A stretch of DNA of 64,000 nucleotides from Candidatus Babeliales bacterium (GCA_018061805.1 JAGOTL010000002.1:22327-86326), one strand, 5' to 3'. Positions 1 through 9,325 are shown, counted from the stretch's first letter. Made by a program: numbers and translations. The notes: generated from the sequence alone by a model not told the origin.

Positions 1-162
1 GCTTTTGACCGAACCATTGATAAAGAGCAAAGTATTTTTGAGTTTTATGTTGCACCAGATCTAGAAGATGTTTTTTTAGAAGTGATGCAAGGACTCAAAA
101 AACGAGGCGTTGTGCTTGATTTGCAAAAATTGCCAAATCGATTGATTGACGGACAGTTTTAA
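1..162 (+). CDS. C-terminal fragment of an unidentified protein
   Basis: An open frame enters from the left edge and stops with TAA at 160-162, giving the last 53 residues of a protein. The tail is charged and soluble-looking and ends RLIDGQF. A clear Rho-independent terminator follows 19 bases later, which supports a genuine gene end. I do not recognise the family from this fragment. No signal peptide or membrane segment can be judged because the N-terminus lies outside the window. Confidence 0.6.
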   Translation, partial: AFDRTIDKEQSIFEFYVAPDLEDVFLEVMQGLKKRGVVLDLQKLPNRLIDGQF

Positions 163-180
163 TACAACCAAGACGTTATA

Positions 181-213
181 AAAAAAGGGACACTTTTTGA
201 GTGTCCCTTTTTT
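181..213. terminator. Bidirectional Rho-independent terminator
   Basis: A perfect 7-bp stem, GGGACAC/GTGTCCC (187-193 and 201-207), has a 7-base loop. Six A's precede it and six T's follow it, so it works in both directions. It sits between the gene ending at 162 and the convergent glucokinase-like gene ending at 229. Confidence 0.9.
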
Positions 214-228
214 GTTGCATCGTAAAAC

Positions 229-1440
229 TTAATTACGTATTAAATTTGGTTCTAGGCATAATGCCGCAGCACCGTATAGTTGAACTTTTGTATCAGTTAC
301 GACATAAAAAGGAAGTTCTGCTAAATATCCCTCGAGATATTTTCTTGAACCTTCATCGAGCACTTTTCCACTTAAATCAACAATGTTTTTGATAAAAGCT
401 TCAGTAGCAAAAAGTTCTGGAAATTCTTGTGCGACTGTGTTTGCTATGTATACGCCACCATATGCTGCTTGTGCGTATGCGGCATTTCTGATAATGCGAG
501 CGTATGCATTAACAAAGAAATCTACAGAGTCTTTGCAACGAGGTGATACTTTACGATTCGTGAAAATATCTAAATAATGTGGGTAATCTACAAATTTTTC
601 TAATGTATATTTTTTATCTTCTTGTTCTTTTTGTGCATCATGTGCATCAAAGAATTTGTAAATTAATTTTATTCCACCAGCTCCTGCGCCCAGTACTTTA
701 CCCCACGCAATATTGCCAGTTTGATCTTTCATGTAATTGAAAAACGCTAACTCTAGATCAGACTGTGCACCAAATTCTGTAAAGCTATAGTTTAACTGTT
801 GTGGCACATAGCGGTTGAGTTGGTTGTCCCATAAAAGTAAGCTAGCGCCAAGGCCGTTTCCAGCACCAATGACTAATTTTGGTTTTTGTGGATGGCTTTT
901 GCCTGCTTGTAATGTATGTAAAGAAGATGAATCAAGTAATTGAGTCCCGAGCGCAACAGCTTGAAAATCATTGATAAAATAGACCTTTTCAAGGCCATCT
1001 TTTTCTAAAAATTTCTTTTTGCTCAGTCCATTGAGTGATTTGTCTGCTGGTTTTTCGCGATCGTCGCTGGTGCTCCACGGTAAGTGAGGGTGTAAAAACA
1101 AATCGCCCTTAGCTATTCCAGGAATTGCAAAGCATGCAGATGAAACAGTGATACCATGTTTTTCGTGTAAGTCTTGTAGAACTGTTTGAACATGGTGATA
1201 AATGTCAGCAATGTCTTTATTTTTGCTGTGATATTCGATTAAAAAGGTTTGTTTGCCGGGTTGTATTTTGAAAATACCCAAAGATGTATCAGTATTGGTT
1301 ATTTCGCCACCAATAATGTAAGACACGGCAGTATCTTTTAAAATAGCGCCATGGACTTTTTTGTGGGTAGTTGGTGCAAGTACGGGAAGTAACGCAATTG
1401 ATTGCAAAAGCAATATTGCTGTTAAAAATGATTTTTTCAT
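229..1440 (-). CDS. Glucokinase-family protein with signal peptide, divergent active site
   Basis: A 403-residue protein resembling bacterial glucokinase (Glk/ROK fold). The family core INDFQAVALG (about residues 156-165, with the catalytic-type Asp) and the nucleotide-site loop GAGNGLG (192-198) are present. Two sites have drifted. The first phosphate loop, normally DxGGTNxR, reads roughly EITNTDTS (46-53). The sugar-binding EGGH motif reads EFGAQ (222-226). The N-terminus has two lysines and then a long hydrophobic stretch (residues 4-22), as in a signal peptide. Classical glucokinases are cytosolic and lack this. The fold assignment is fairly safe. Sugar kinase activity is doubtful, and export is inferred. 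Shine-Dalgarno GAGGAAT lies just ahead of the ATG. Confidence 0.7.
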   Translation of the reverse strand: MKKSFLTAILLLQSIALLPVLAPTTHKKVHGAILKDTAVSYIIGGEITNTDTSLGIFKIQPGKQTFLIEYHSKNKDIADIYHHVQTVLQDLHEKHGITVSSACFAIPGIAKGDLFLHPHLPWSTSDDREKPADKSLNGLSKKKFLEKDGLEKVYFINDFQAVALGTQLLDSSSLHTLQAGKSHPQKPKLVIGAGNGLGASLLLWDNQLNRYVPQQLNYSFTEFGAQSDLELAFFNYMKDQTGNIAWGKVLGAGAGGIKLIYKFFDAHDAQKEQEDKKYTLEKFVDYPHYLDIFTNRKVSPRCKDSVDFFVNAYARIIRNAAYAQAAYGGVYIANTVAQEFPELFATEAFIKNIVDLSGKVLDEGSRKYLEGYLAELPFYVVTDTKVQLYGAAALCLEPNLIRN

Positions 1441-1514
1441 ATATTCCTCTGTGTGAAATAGAGATTTTATAACATATTTTCAATCTAGCAATGTTTTATT
1501 GCAAGTTCAAAATT

Positions 1515-1549
1515 ATAAAAAAAGGGACACTGGAGAGTGCCCCTTTTTT
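1515..1549 (-). terminator. Terminator of gltX
   Basis: An 8-bp stem (GGGACACT 1524-1531 with AGTGCCCC 1536-1543, one mismatch) and, on the minus strand, a run of T's. It begins 3 bases after the gltX stop and separates gltX from the glucokinase-like gene. Confidence 0.8.
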
Positions 1550-1551
1550 GT

Positions 1552-2961
1552 TTACTGTAATCGTTTAAAGAATGCTTCTTTGCCTAAGCTGGTGTATAGA
1601 TCAAGTAGTTGCATACCTTTTGGTGATCCGGTAATTAAAATACGGATCGTGGAGTATACTACTTTGTCTGGGATGCTTTGTGCTTTTGCTTGTTGTTTAA
1701 CCTGCGCTAAGAATGTTTCCCAAGATGTCATGTCAGCATTGCGTAGTACGGTGTGCATAGCTTGAAAGGTTGCTTGATCTGCAATGTCAGCATATTGTGT
1801 AAAGTCGACGATAGGTTGTATAAAATAAAATTGTAACAACGTAACGCTGTCAACCAAGGTTTGCATATCATTTTGAATTGATTTGATCAATTGCATGAGC
1901 GTTTGATCAGATATTTTTGATAGATCATAATGTTGTTGTAAGAATGGTTTGCACAAAGCTGTCAACTTTACCAAATCGTATGCAGCAATCCATTTATGAT
2001 TCATCCATTTTAGTTTTTCAATGTCGTATTTGATTTGGCTTGCACCATGTAAGTTGTCAAAGCGATAGTTGTTTGCAAGTTCATCTAAAGACATGATTTC
2101 TTGTTCAAATGAACAGCCAAGTATACCTAAATAGTTGCAAATTGCTTCAGGTAGGTATCCTTGTTGCTGAACGTCTTCAAGTGAAAAACCACGGTCACGT
2201 TTTGATAGCTTTTTGCCATCTTGATTGCATAAAATGGGCAAATGCCAAAACGTAGGCAGAGTTTGTTTCATAGCGTTGTACAAAACGGTCTGGCTTACGG
2301 TGTTTGACAAATGTTCTTCCCCGCGAAAAACGTGAGACATTTTCATTTCGCTGTCATCAACACAGTTGGCAAAAATAAAGGTAAAGCTGCCATCTTCGCG
2401 TGTTAATGGAAAATCTGAAAAGTGTTGTAAATCAAACTCGAGCATGCCACGTGCTAAGTCTCTAAATGATACTTTTTGAGAGCTATCGACTTTCATACGC
2501 CAAATGAATGATGTTTTAGCGGCCAATTTTTGTTCGATTTCTGCCGCTGTTAATTTTAGGCATGTGCCTTCGTAGCGAGGCGGTTTTTTCATTGCAATTT
2601 GTCTGTTTCTGCGAATTTCTAGTTCGTCAGGTGTGCAAAAACAGCGATAGATAAAACCATCGTTTTGTAATTGTTGTAAATGTTTCTGATAAATTGCAGC
2701 ACGCTGTGACTGATAGTATGGTGCATAAGGACCACCGATATCAGGGCCTTCTTGGTAGTTGAGCCCAAGCCATGTGAGGTGTTTTATAATAAATTCTGTA
2801 CCTTGAGAAATGTTACGCTCTTGATCTGTATCTTCTATGCGTAACGCAAAGGTGCCTTTGTTTTGGTGAGCAAAAATAAAGTTTAAAAGAGCTGCTCGGA
2901 CGTTACCGATATGCATAATACCTGTTGGTGAAGGAGCAAAGCGTGTGCGTACTAGTTTCAT
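1552..2961 (-). CDS. gltX: Glutamyl-tRNA synthetase
   Basis: Class I aminoacyl-tRNA synthetase that charges glutamate onto tRNA. At 469 residues it has the normal bacterial length. The N-terminus RFAPSPTGIMHIGNVRAAL carries the HIGH-type motif as HIGN (17-20), a common variant in bacterial GluRS. The KMSKS-type loop is KLSKRDRG near residue 250. A CFC pair near residue 110 and a later Cys in YEGTCL resemble the zinc site of E. coli GluRS, but the partner His is not evident. The C-terminal helical anticodon-binding part is intact. It is transcribed alone and ended by its own terminator. No GlnRS is seen in the window, so charging of tRNA-Gln may go through the amidotransferase route (inference). 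Confidence 0.95.
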   Translation of the reverse strand: MKLVRTRFAPSPTGIMHIGNVRAALLNFIFAHQNKGTFALRIEDTDQERNISQGTEFIIKHLTWLGLNYQEGPDIGGPYAPYYQSQRAAIYQKHLQQLQNDGFIYRCFCTPDELEIRRNRQIAMKKPPRYEGTCLKLTAAEIEQKLAAKTSFIWRMKVDSSQKVSFRDLARGMLEFDLQHFSDFPLTREDGSFTFIFANCVDDSEMKMSHVFRGEEHLSNTVSQTVLYNAMKQTLPTFWHLPILCNQDGKKLSKRDRGFSLEDVQQQGYLPEAICNYLGILGCSFEQEIMSLDELANNYRFDNLHGASQIKYDIEKLKWMNHKWIAAYDLVKLTALCKPFLQQHYDLSKISDQTLMQLIKSIQNDMQTLVDSVTLLQFYFIQPIVDFTQYADIADQATFQAMHTVLRNADMTSWETFLAQVKQQAKAQSIPDKVVYSTIRILITGSPKGMQLLDLYTSLGKEAFFKRLQ

Positions 2962-3051
2962 ATACTTTAGATCTTATTTATCAAATCCATGTAAAAGTTA
3001 CCTATAAAAACATGATATCACCTTTTTGGTGAATATAAAATAGATAGATAT

Positions 3052-3507
3052 TTATTTTAGTCGCGATTTAAATGCCTGTATGGGAAATTTAAGAAGTGTA
3101 TTTTGGTTATAGTCTTGCGCAGTAGGTGCAACAAGGTATGTCTTTTCATGATCTTGGAAATGTAATCGGTTTAAGCATGCTGATCGTGTGTCATCAGTTA
3201 AAAAGTACATTTTATTGTGCAATATAAGGTACAGTGTACCAACGACTTGATGGCTACTGTTGTATGATGGTTCTTGTATGATTCCAAAAGATGCTCGTGA
3301 TAAAATTTCGGGAATGAATTTGCCTTTGAGCTCTATAAATAGATTGTTTGGGGTTATCATTCTGCTTATGACTTCTATGTCAATATTTGTGCTTTTGAAA
3401 AGTTCATTTTCTGGCACAGCCTGAGCCATGACAGGTTCTTGACTGTCAGAGCTGTATAAAGGCATGGATGCTACGGTACTACAGATGATAAAAAATACTG
3501 TTTTCAT
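3052..3507 (-). CDS. Small exported protein of unknown function
   Basis: A 151-residue protein with a short signal peptide (MKTVFFIICSTVASMPLYSS, cleavage probably near residue 20). The mature part is a mix of predicted beta and alpha segments with no motif I recognise. It has a single Cys after the signal sequence. Good Shine-Dalgarno AAAGGAG lies 6 bases ahead of the ATG. It is divergent from the BamA-like gene and has no operon partner. It is likely periplasmic or secreted; function is unknown. Confidence 0.65.
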   Translation of the reverse strand: MKTVFFIICSTVASMPLYSSDSQEPVMAQAVPENELFKSTNIDIEVISRMITPNNLFIELKGKFIPEILSRASFGIIQEPSYNSSHQVVGTLYLILHNKMYFLTDDTRSACLNRLHFQDHEKTYLVAPTAQDYNQNTLLKFPIQAFKSRLK

Positions 3508-3612
3508 CTATGCTCCTTTTGAGGATTTTTATTATGACTATAAGGTACCTTTTTCTTTTAAAATATCTATATTCTTGGTTGGGGTTTTTTGTAAAAGTGG
3601 TACACTTAAAAA

Positions 3613-6573
3613 GTGGGGATACGTTGTTCTTTTTCGGAAAATCTTATTGTGTTGTTTATTATATTAACCTTACTTTTTACGTCATATTTTTCAGCTTACT
3701 GTCAGCTGGAAAATATATCTGTTGATCGGTTTACGATAACCGTTGCAGATGATAGTTACCGCAGTAAGGCTTTAGAGCTTTTTCCTGAACGTTTTACGAT
3801 ACGCAATCTGACGTATGTAACAGATGGAGTTTGCAAAAACAATGATCTGGACGCTTTGCTTAATCTTGAAGCTGGCAAAGAGGTTGAGGTTTCAACCGTG
3901 TTAAACGCTTTGTTTTATCTTACGCATTTGGGACTTTTTAAGCATATTGCAATGCATGTTTCTATCGTTGAGCAGGGCGTATATGATATTTCGTTTGATT
4001 TGGTACAGCATGTTTTGCTTGATTACTTAAAGATATCGGGCTTGCTTCGCAGTAAGCATAAGTTAAAGCAGTTGTATATGATTGATTCAGGAGAGCTGTT
4101 TGATGCGTCTAAGCATCGATATTCTATTGATCAAATGCAAAGTTTTTTACGAGAACAAGGGTATTTAAAAGCTCGGGTCTATGATGTTGTGTTGCCTGAA
4201 AACAATCAAAAAGCTGTTGTGGTCCGTTGTGGCATTGATATGGGTCATCGGTTTAAAATAGGGCACGTTACGGCTTTGGTAGATTGTGTTAGTGATGTCG
4301 GGCAAGTCGATTTATCTCATCTAACAAGCTATGTACAAGATTTTTTAACTCGTAAGCTTCACAATCGTTATTATAGCGATCATCTATTGAAAAAAACAGA
4401 ACAAAAAATACGTGGCTTATTGCAACAGCAAGGCTTTTTAGAAGTTACATTTGATTGCGTGCAGACGTTACAACCCAAAATACATTCTGTTGATCTTAAG
4501 GTTACCATTGCCTTGGAAAAAAAGCGTGAAATTGTGGTTTGGGGTAATGTTTTTTTTAAGTATCAAGAGATACTTGAGCATTTGTTATTGTATGGTAAAT
4601 CAACATGGCATTTTCCGGTTTCGATTATTGTCGATGAGATTGAGCAATTGTATAAAACTAAAGGCTTTTGGAATGTGCGCGTTACGGTTAAAGATGAACA
4701 GCAGCGCATGTTTTGTTTTGTTGATGAAGGCGTGCGTAGTAGTATTGCGAGTGCGGTTTTGCATCATGCACAGTATTCTCGGTCACAATTGTTGGTTTTA
4801 CAAGCATTTAAGCATGCGTACAAAGAACGTTATATCGACATGCAGCTTATCAAAAAATGTACGGATAAGTTGATTAAGCTGTATAAAGCAGCTGGTTTTT
4901 GGGATATCAAGATAATCCAACAAGATTTTAAGCCTACAAAAAAAGAATATGCATATGATTATGTCATGTTTGTTGATGAAGGTAAGCAACGTGTGTGGGG
5001 TCAACATATTGTTGAAACAGATGCACATGTTGCGCAGACATTGAATCAACAGTGGGGTTATTGCAAAGGTCTTGGTTTTGATAAAGCTCTGTTGCAAGAA
5101 CAAAAACAGTGGATTTTAAAACACTTTAAAGGGCAGGGTTATCATAATGTACGCGTTGATTGTGCGTTGCAGGAGCTTGCAGATGCTACGGTAGATGTGG
5201 CGTGGAACATTACGCTTCCTAAAGCAGCTATGAAGTTTGGTAAGACTTTGATTGTTGGAACGACGCATGTTCCCTATCATCAAATAGTTAAAGAGTTAGC
5301 ATATGAGCCGGGTGAACAATTTAGTGCAGCAAGCCTTGAACGAACGTTACAAAATTTAAAACAAATTCCGGTATTTGATTCGGTTCAGGTCTATCCAAGT
5401 CGAGAAGTGGATGAATTAGGGTGTAAACCTATTTTTATTAAATTGGTTGAAGCAGATCGATATGAAATAAAAACAAGATTTGGTTTACAGCAAGTGGGTA
5501 GAAATTTGCAACTGAGACGAGGCTTTACGTATAAAGTGGGTTGTAGTTTTATTATGAACCGCTTGTTTAAAGCCACGGATCAATGGTCTGTGAGTGCAGA
5601 TGTTACGCGCTTTTATCAAGACATTCATACAACGTACGAATTCCCTTGGTTTTGTAACCGTGACATACGATTCCAGTTAAAAGCATATGATTCTGTGTAC
5701 CAACAACCTGTCTACATTGGTAGCCAAGATTCATTGTACAAAGCTGTGCAGCAAGGTGGTCTGTGGAACGTTTCGAAAAAATTAAAAGATCAGATGATAA
5801 GTGGGTCTTTGGGTATTGAGTTTTTAGGATTGTACGAAGCTGACCAACCAGATTTGCAGCGTATCATGTGTTATGATAAGCAGTTGCTTGAAAAAAAACG
5901 GGGATATTTATTTTGCGAGCCGATGTGGTTGTGGCGTAGGGTCGATAATATCTTGAGTCCGCATCATGGGCACACGACAACGGTTACAGCGCGGATGATG
6001 TTTGATTTTAATAATCATACAAGTTTTGCAAAAATTCTTGCAGAGCATGCACATTATCTTTCTGTTACTGATGATATTGTGCTTGCGCTGCGTGCTCGTG
6101 CTGGGCATGTGTTTAATAGATGTTTTACGCAAATACACCCCATAGAACGTTTTTATTTAGGTGGTCCATCATCTATTCGAGGTTACGAACGAGATTTTTG
6201 TCCTCCATTTGGTTTGCTCACGTGTCCTATTGAAGATCAACACGCAGGCTTGCCACCATGTGCCAATAATATTTGGCGTTATGCTGCTCAAGGTGGTAGA
6301 ACAATGCTGAATGCCAATATCGAAGCTCGTTGTAATGTGTATAAAAATATAGGCTTTGTAGTGTTTAGTGATTTTGGAGCATTGTTTCAAAATAGCATTC
6401 CTGATAGTTGGAGCAAAGCAAAAGATCATATGTTTGCAGGATCTGGATTTGGTGTTCGCTACGACACGCCAATTGGACCACTGCGTTTTGACGTAGGATT
6501 TAAGTGGAAAATTCAAAAACCAGACTTTGAAGCTGGTTATTCGTTATGTCTAAGCTTGGGTCAAGCTTTTTAA
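3613..6573 (+). CDS. bamA: BamA-family outer membrane assembly protein (Omp85)
   Basis: A 986-residue Omp85-family protein: repeated POTRA-like domains over roughly residues 35-620, then a C-terminal beta-barrel. The barrel has the diagnostic loop-6 motif SSIRGYE (around residue 855) and ends in Phe (LSLGQAF), as outer membrane proteins do. It would fold other proteins into the outer membrane, so the cell envelope is diderm. It is longer than typical BamA (about 800), which suggests extra POTRA units. The first codon in this frame is GTG at 3613. A hydrophobic signal sequence follows, and a slightly later start inside it is possible. It ends 8 bases before a convergent small gene. TamA or another Omp85 paralog is the main alternative. 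Confidence 0.85.
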   Translation: MGIRCSFSENLIVLFIILTLLFTSYFSAYCQLENISVDRFTITVADDSYRSKALELFPERFTIRNLTYVTDGVCKNNDLDALLNLEAGKEVEVSTVLNALFYLTHLGLFKHIAMHVSIVEQGVYDISFDLVQHVLLDYLKISGLLRSKHKLKQLYMIDSGELFDASKHRYSIDQMQSFLREQGYLKARVYDVVLPENNQKAVVVRCGIDMGHRFKIGHVTALVDCVSDVGQVDLSHLTSYVQDFLTRKLHNRYYSDHLLKKTEQKIRGLLQQQGFLEVTFDCVQTLQPKIHSVDLKVTIALEKKREIVVWGNVFFKYQEILEHLLLYGKSTWHFPVSIIVDEIEQLYKTKGFWNVRVTVKDEQQRMFCFVDEGVRSSIASAVLHHAQYSRSQLLVLQAFKHAYKERYIDMQLIKKCTDKLIKLYKAAGFWDIKIIQQDFKPTKKEYAYDYVMFVDEGKQRVWGQHIVETDAHVAQTLNQQWGYCKGLGFDKALLQEQKQWILKHFKGQGYHNVRVDCALQELADATVDVAWNITLPKAAMKFGKTLIVGTTHVPYHQIVKELAYEPGEQFSAASLERTLQNLKQIPVFDSVQVYPSREVDELGCKPIFIKLVEADRYEIKTRFGLQQVGRNLQLRRGFTYKVGCSFIMNRLFKATDQWSVSADVTRFYQDIHTTYEFPWFCNRDIRFQLKAYDSVYQQPVYIGSQDSLYKAVQQGGLWNVSKKLKDQMISGSLGIEFLGLYEADQPDLQRIMCYDKQLLEKKRGYLFCEPMWLWRRVDNILSPHHGHTTTVTARMMFDFNNHTSFAKILAEHAHYLSVTDDIVLALRARAGHVFNRCFTQIHPIERFYLGGPSSIRGYERDFCPPFGLLTCPIEDQHAGLPPCANNIWRYAAQGGRTMLNANIEARCNVYKNIGFVVFSDFGALFQNSIPDSWSKAKDHMFAGSGFGVRYDTPIGPLRFDVGFKWKIQKPDFEAGYSLCLSLGQAF

Positions 6574-6581
6574 TCTGATAA

Positions 6582-6953
6582 TTATTTCTGATTTTTTTTA
6601 CGAGGGGTCAAAAGCGGTAACTTGGGGTTTTGTAAGGGTTGCAGGTATGATGATTTAGGTTTTATATATGCTTTATTTAAGTCGTGGATCGCAGCATAGA
6701 GCAAGCGTCTTGTTCTTTCGATTTTAATTGCAACTTCTTCAAGTACTGGATTTTTTTTGCTGAGTGCTATGTCTGCTTCAGGATGATCGTAGTCATACGA
6801 GCTCAGTTGGTAAAATTGTATCAAAAGAGATTGTTCTCTTTTTTTAAGAAACCGTTTTTGAACCATGAGATTTGTAAGCTTATGATGTTGCTCAGAGGCT
6901 GCTAAAAATATACCGTTGCACAGTATGACTGTCAGCAAATATATTATTTTCAT
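6582..6953 (-). CDS. Small exported protein of unknown function
   Basis: A 123-residue protein with a signal peptide (MKIIYLLTVILCNGIFLAAS) and a charged, mainly helical mature part ending in a Lys-rich tail. Its ATG overlaps the stop of the upstream gene (ATGA at 6950-6953), so the two small exported proteins are probably translationally coupled. No family is recognised. It is convergent with the BamA-like gene. Confidence 0.6.
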   Translation of the reverse strand: MKIIYLLTVILCNGIFLAASEQHHKLTNLMVQKRFLKKREQSLLIQFYQLSSYDYDHPEADIALSKKNPVLEEVAIKIERTRRLLYAAIHDLNKAYIKPKSSYLQPLQNPKLPLLTPRKKNQK

Positions 6954-7192
6954 GATATTTGAGAGGTATAAAGTTCATATTCTTTTTTTTGTCGATTATA
7001 TTCTACCATCGCTGCTTGGACGGCTTGGGAATATGTTTTGTAGGTTTTTCGTGTACCATTTTGTGTCATGCGCGTAAAAGGTCCTGAAGAATTGAAGGAT
7101 GGCACATAAGGCTCTACCGGTTGTTGTGAAGCTTTGATGGTATGAGAACAGAAAAACAATATCAGGTTTAGGGATAAACATTTTGATGTCAT
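6950..7192 (-). CDS. Small exported protein of unknown function
   Basis: An 80-residue protein. The ATG at 7192 is chosen because AGAGGATCACATA, a good Shine-Dalgarno, lies just upstream and because the protein then opens with a normal signal peptide (MTSKCLSLNLILFFCSHTIKA). The open frame continues 44 codons upstream, but that extension is not protein-like. The mature part is about 55 residues, polar and Tyr-rich. It overlaps the next gene by ATGA. Function is unknown. Confidence 0.55.
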   Translation of the reverse strand: MTSKCLSLNLILFFCSHTIKASQQPVEPYVPSFNSSGPFTRMTQNGTRKTYKTYSQAVQAAMVEYNRQKKEYELYTSQIS

Positions 7193-7232
7193 AATGTGAT
7201 CCTCTTTTTGATATATTTTATAGCCTAATGTA

Positions 7233-7262
7233 AGTATAAAAATAGTTGCATTAGATAAACAA
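7233..7262 (-). promoter_or_regulatory. Candidate promoter for the small exported gene pair
   Basis: On the minus strand, TTGTTT (7257-7262), an 18-bp spacer and TATACT (7233-7238). It lies 41 bases upstream of the ATG at 7192. Sequence match only. Confidence 0.4.
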
Positions 7263-7414
7263 GATATCGGGTATTGACCGATTGAAAAGATCTTTGTAAA
7301 GCATGATTTCGTGGTGTTTTGCAATAAGGTTGTACAAAAACAAAAATTAGTTATATCGTAGCTAGATATAAAGCTTGTTTTTTATAATTTTTTTATAGCA
7401 AAAAGTTGTTTGGT

Positions 7415-7423
7415 TGTTATACT
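7415..7423 (+). promoter_or_regulatory. Candidate extended -10 promoter for the pot-metG operon
   Basis: TGTTATACT contains the extended -10 TG and TATACT (7418-7423), 40 bases ahead of the ATG at 7464. No good -35 is visible. The region is AT-rich with no other feature. Confidence 0.45.
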
Positions 7424-7463
7424 GTAACCACGTATGTTTTTTCTAAAAAATTAGGGAATAAAG

Positions 7464-8201
7464 ATGTCTTTAGAAGTTAATACAAGTTGTTTAGACGCTC
7501 AGCATATATCGCGTAAATCTATTTGGGAAATTTTCTCTCATGAATTAGTTCATCATTTGCCATATGGTACGGTATCGGTAGCTTTGGCATTGATGCTTTT
7601 AAGTATGATATCGGTTTTATTTGGTTTATCTAATATTTGTTCTCATCACACACACGATCATGCTATTCATGATGCATGCAGCATGCTGTCAGGCATGGAT
7701 GTGTTATTTCATAGCTTTCACTTTGCGCATATTTTATTTGCAGCAAGTGGCACTATGGTAACGTTTTATCGATATTCGCGAAACATTGTAGCGGGTATCA
7801 TTGTGGGTGTTGTTTCGTCGGTTATTTTTTGTACGCTTGCCGATATTTTGCTTCCATATGCAGCTGGTCGTTTGCTGGGTGTATCGATGGAGCTTCATAT
7901 TTGTTTTCGTTCAGAGCTTGCAAATATTATTCCGTTTTTAGCAATTGGTGTTATCAACGGTATTATTATTCCTCGTGGCAAAGAAGGCCATACAGAACAT
8001 CATTCTGTATCGCTTCATATCATTCATACATTTATCAGCGCTATGGCATCTATTTTTTATGCTATAGGGCATGGTCTTGAAAATTTTCATGATTATTTAG
8101 GTATGTTTTTCGTATTAATGTTAATTGCGGTTGTGATACCATGCACGTTGTCAGATGTTGTGGTACCAATTTTATGGGCGCGAATGGTGAATAAGAAATG
8201 A
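7464..8201 (+). CDS. His-rich multi-pass membrane protein heading the pot operon
   Basis: A 245-residue protein with about six hydrophobic segments. The loop after the first has a His cluster (His 61, 62, 64, 66, 69, then 83, 86, 89), suggesting metal binding. The protein looks internally duplicated: CTLADILLPYAAGRL in the first half matches CTLSDVVVPILWARM at the C-terminus. A second His-rich stretch lies between the halves. Its stop overlaps the potA start as ATGA, so it is probably co-translated with the polyamine transporter. I do not recognise the family. A metal transporter or an accessory subunit are guesses. Confidence 0.6.
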   Translation: MSLEVNTSCLDAQHISRKSIWEIFSHELVHHLPYGTVSVALALMLLSMISVLFGLSNICSHHTHDHAIHDACSMLSGMDVLFHSFHFAHILFAASGTMVTFYRYSRNIVAGIIVGVVSSVIFCTLADILLPYAAGRLLGVSMELHICFRSELANIIPFLAIGVINGIIIPRGKEGHTEHHSVSLHIIHTFISAMASIFYAIGHGLENFHDYLGMFFVLMLIAVVIPCTLSDVVVPILWARMVNKK

Positions 8202-9289
8202 AGGGTATTGTATTACAGGGGATTACCAAGTCATATGATAATGATATCATCTTGGATAATCTTAATTTAAAAATTCCTGGCGGTAAATTTTTTGCACTTA
8301 TCGGGCCAAGTGGTTGTGGAAAAACAACTATCTTGCGCATGATAGCTGGTCTTGAGATACCTGATTCAGGGTCTGTTTTTTTAGGAGATCAAGATATTAC
8401 GCATGTGCCTGTCAATAAGCGCAGCGTTAACACCGTATTTCAAAATTACGCACTTTTTCCTCATTTGAATGTGTTTGATAACATTGCGTACAGTTTGCGT
8501 GTGAGAGGTTTGACTCAGGATACTGTTCAGCAAAAAGTTGAACGCGTTATCAAGATGTTTCATCTTGAGCAGCATTTATATAAAAATATTAAACAGTTAT
8601 CGGGTGGCCAGCAGCAACGAGTCGCTATTGCGCGTGCTGTGGTAAGCGAACCTGAAGTGTTGTTGTTTGATGAGCCACTTGCAGCTTTAGATTTACGATT
8701 ACGTGAAAAAGTTTTACTAGAACTTATTGAGCTTCAAGATCATTTGGGTACAACGTTTGTGTACATCACGCATGATCAAACAGAGGCGCTTACGGTAGCT
8801 GATCAAATGGCTGTTATGAATCAAAATGGTCAGATTGACCAAGTTGGTACTCCTAAAGAAATTTACGAACATCCAAAATCAGTTTTTGTAGCAAACTTTG
8901 TGGGTACTATGAATATTATTCAGGGTGTTATAACTCAGAATAACGGTGAATGGTATTTGGATGTTGACAAGATGATTTGTATAGCTTTAAAAGTACCTGA
9001 GAATGTTCAGATAAAAGTTGGTGAAGATGCATGTATTGGTATTCGTCCTGAAAAGGTGATGATTAGCAAAACAATGCTGACAGGTTTTTCAAATAACTTA
9101 TCGGGTAATGTTGAGTCTATAGTGTATCAAGGTCGATTTACGCAGTATAATGTTCGCTTACAAAATGGATATATTTTGCAAGTTTTTGAACAAAATGAAG
9201 AGCATTTTGCACGTGATGTGATCGATTATGATGATCATGTGTATGTGTATTGGCAAAAAGAAAATGTTGTTTTGTTAAGAAACAAATAA
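8198..9289 (+). CDS. potA: Spermidine/putrescine ABC transporter ATPase PotA
   Basis: The ATPase that powers polyamine import, 363 residues. Walker A GPSGCGKTT (about 36-44), signature LSGGQQQRVAIARA (about 132-145), Walker B LLFDEPLAALD and the switch His in THDQTEAL are all intact. A C-terminal TOBE-type domain follows from about residue 240, as in PotA/CysA/MalK subunits. It is followed by two permeases and a binding protein in the order of the classical potABCD operon. Spermidine versus putrescine specificity cannot be read from the ATPase. Confidence 0.93.
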   Translation: MKGIVLQGITKSYDNDIILDNLNLKIPGGKFFALIGPSGCGKTTILRMIAGLEIPDSGSVFLGDQDITHVPVNKRSVNTVFQNYALFPHLNVFDNIAYSLRVRGLTQDTVQQKVERVIKMFHLEQHLYKNIKQLSGGQQQRVAIARAVVSEPEVLLFDEPLAALDLRLREKVLLELIELQDHLGTTFVYITHDQTEALTVADQMAVMNQNGQIDQVGTPKEIYEHPKSVFVANFVGTMNIIQGVITQNNGEWYLDVDKMICIALKVPENVQIKVGEDACIGIRPEKVMISKTMLTGFSNNLSGNVESIVYQGRFTQYNVRLQNGYILQVFEQNEEHFARDVIDYDDHVYVYWQKENVVLLRNK

Positions 9290-9325
9290 AAAAACTGTAA
9301 ACAGTACAATGATAAAGGGTCGTTT

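Noticed and set aside
4451..4873. 140-residue alternative frame within bamA
   Set aside because: Cys/Met-rich, no Shine-Dalgarno and fully inside the BamA frame; a shadow.
9294..9305. Palindrome ACTGTAAACAGT between potA and potB
   Set aside because: Short, with a two-base centre and no T run; not enough for an operator or terminator.
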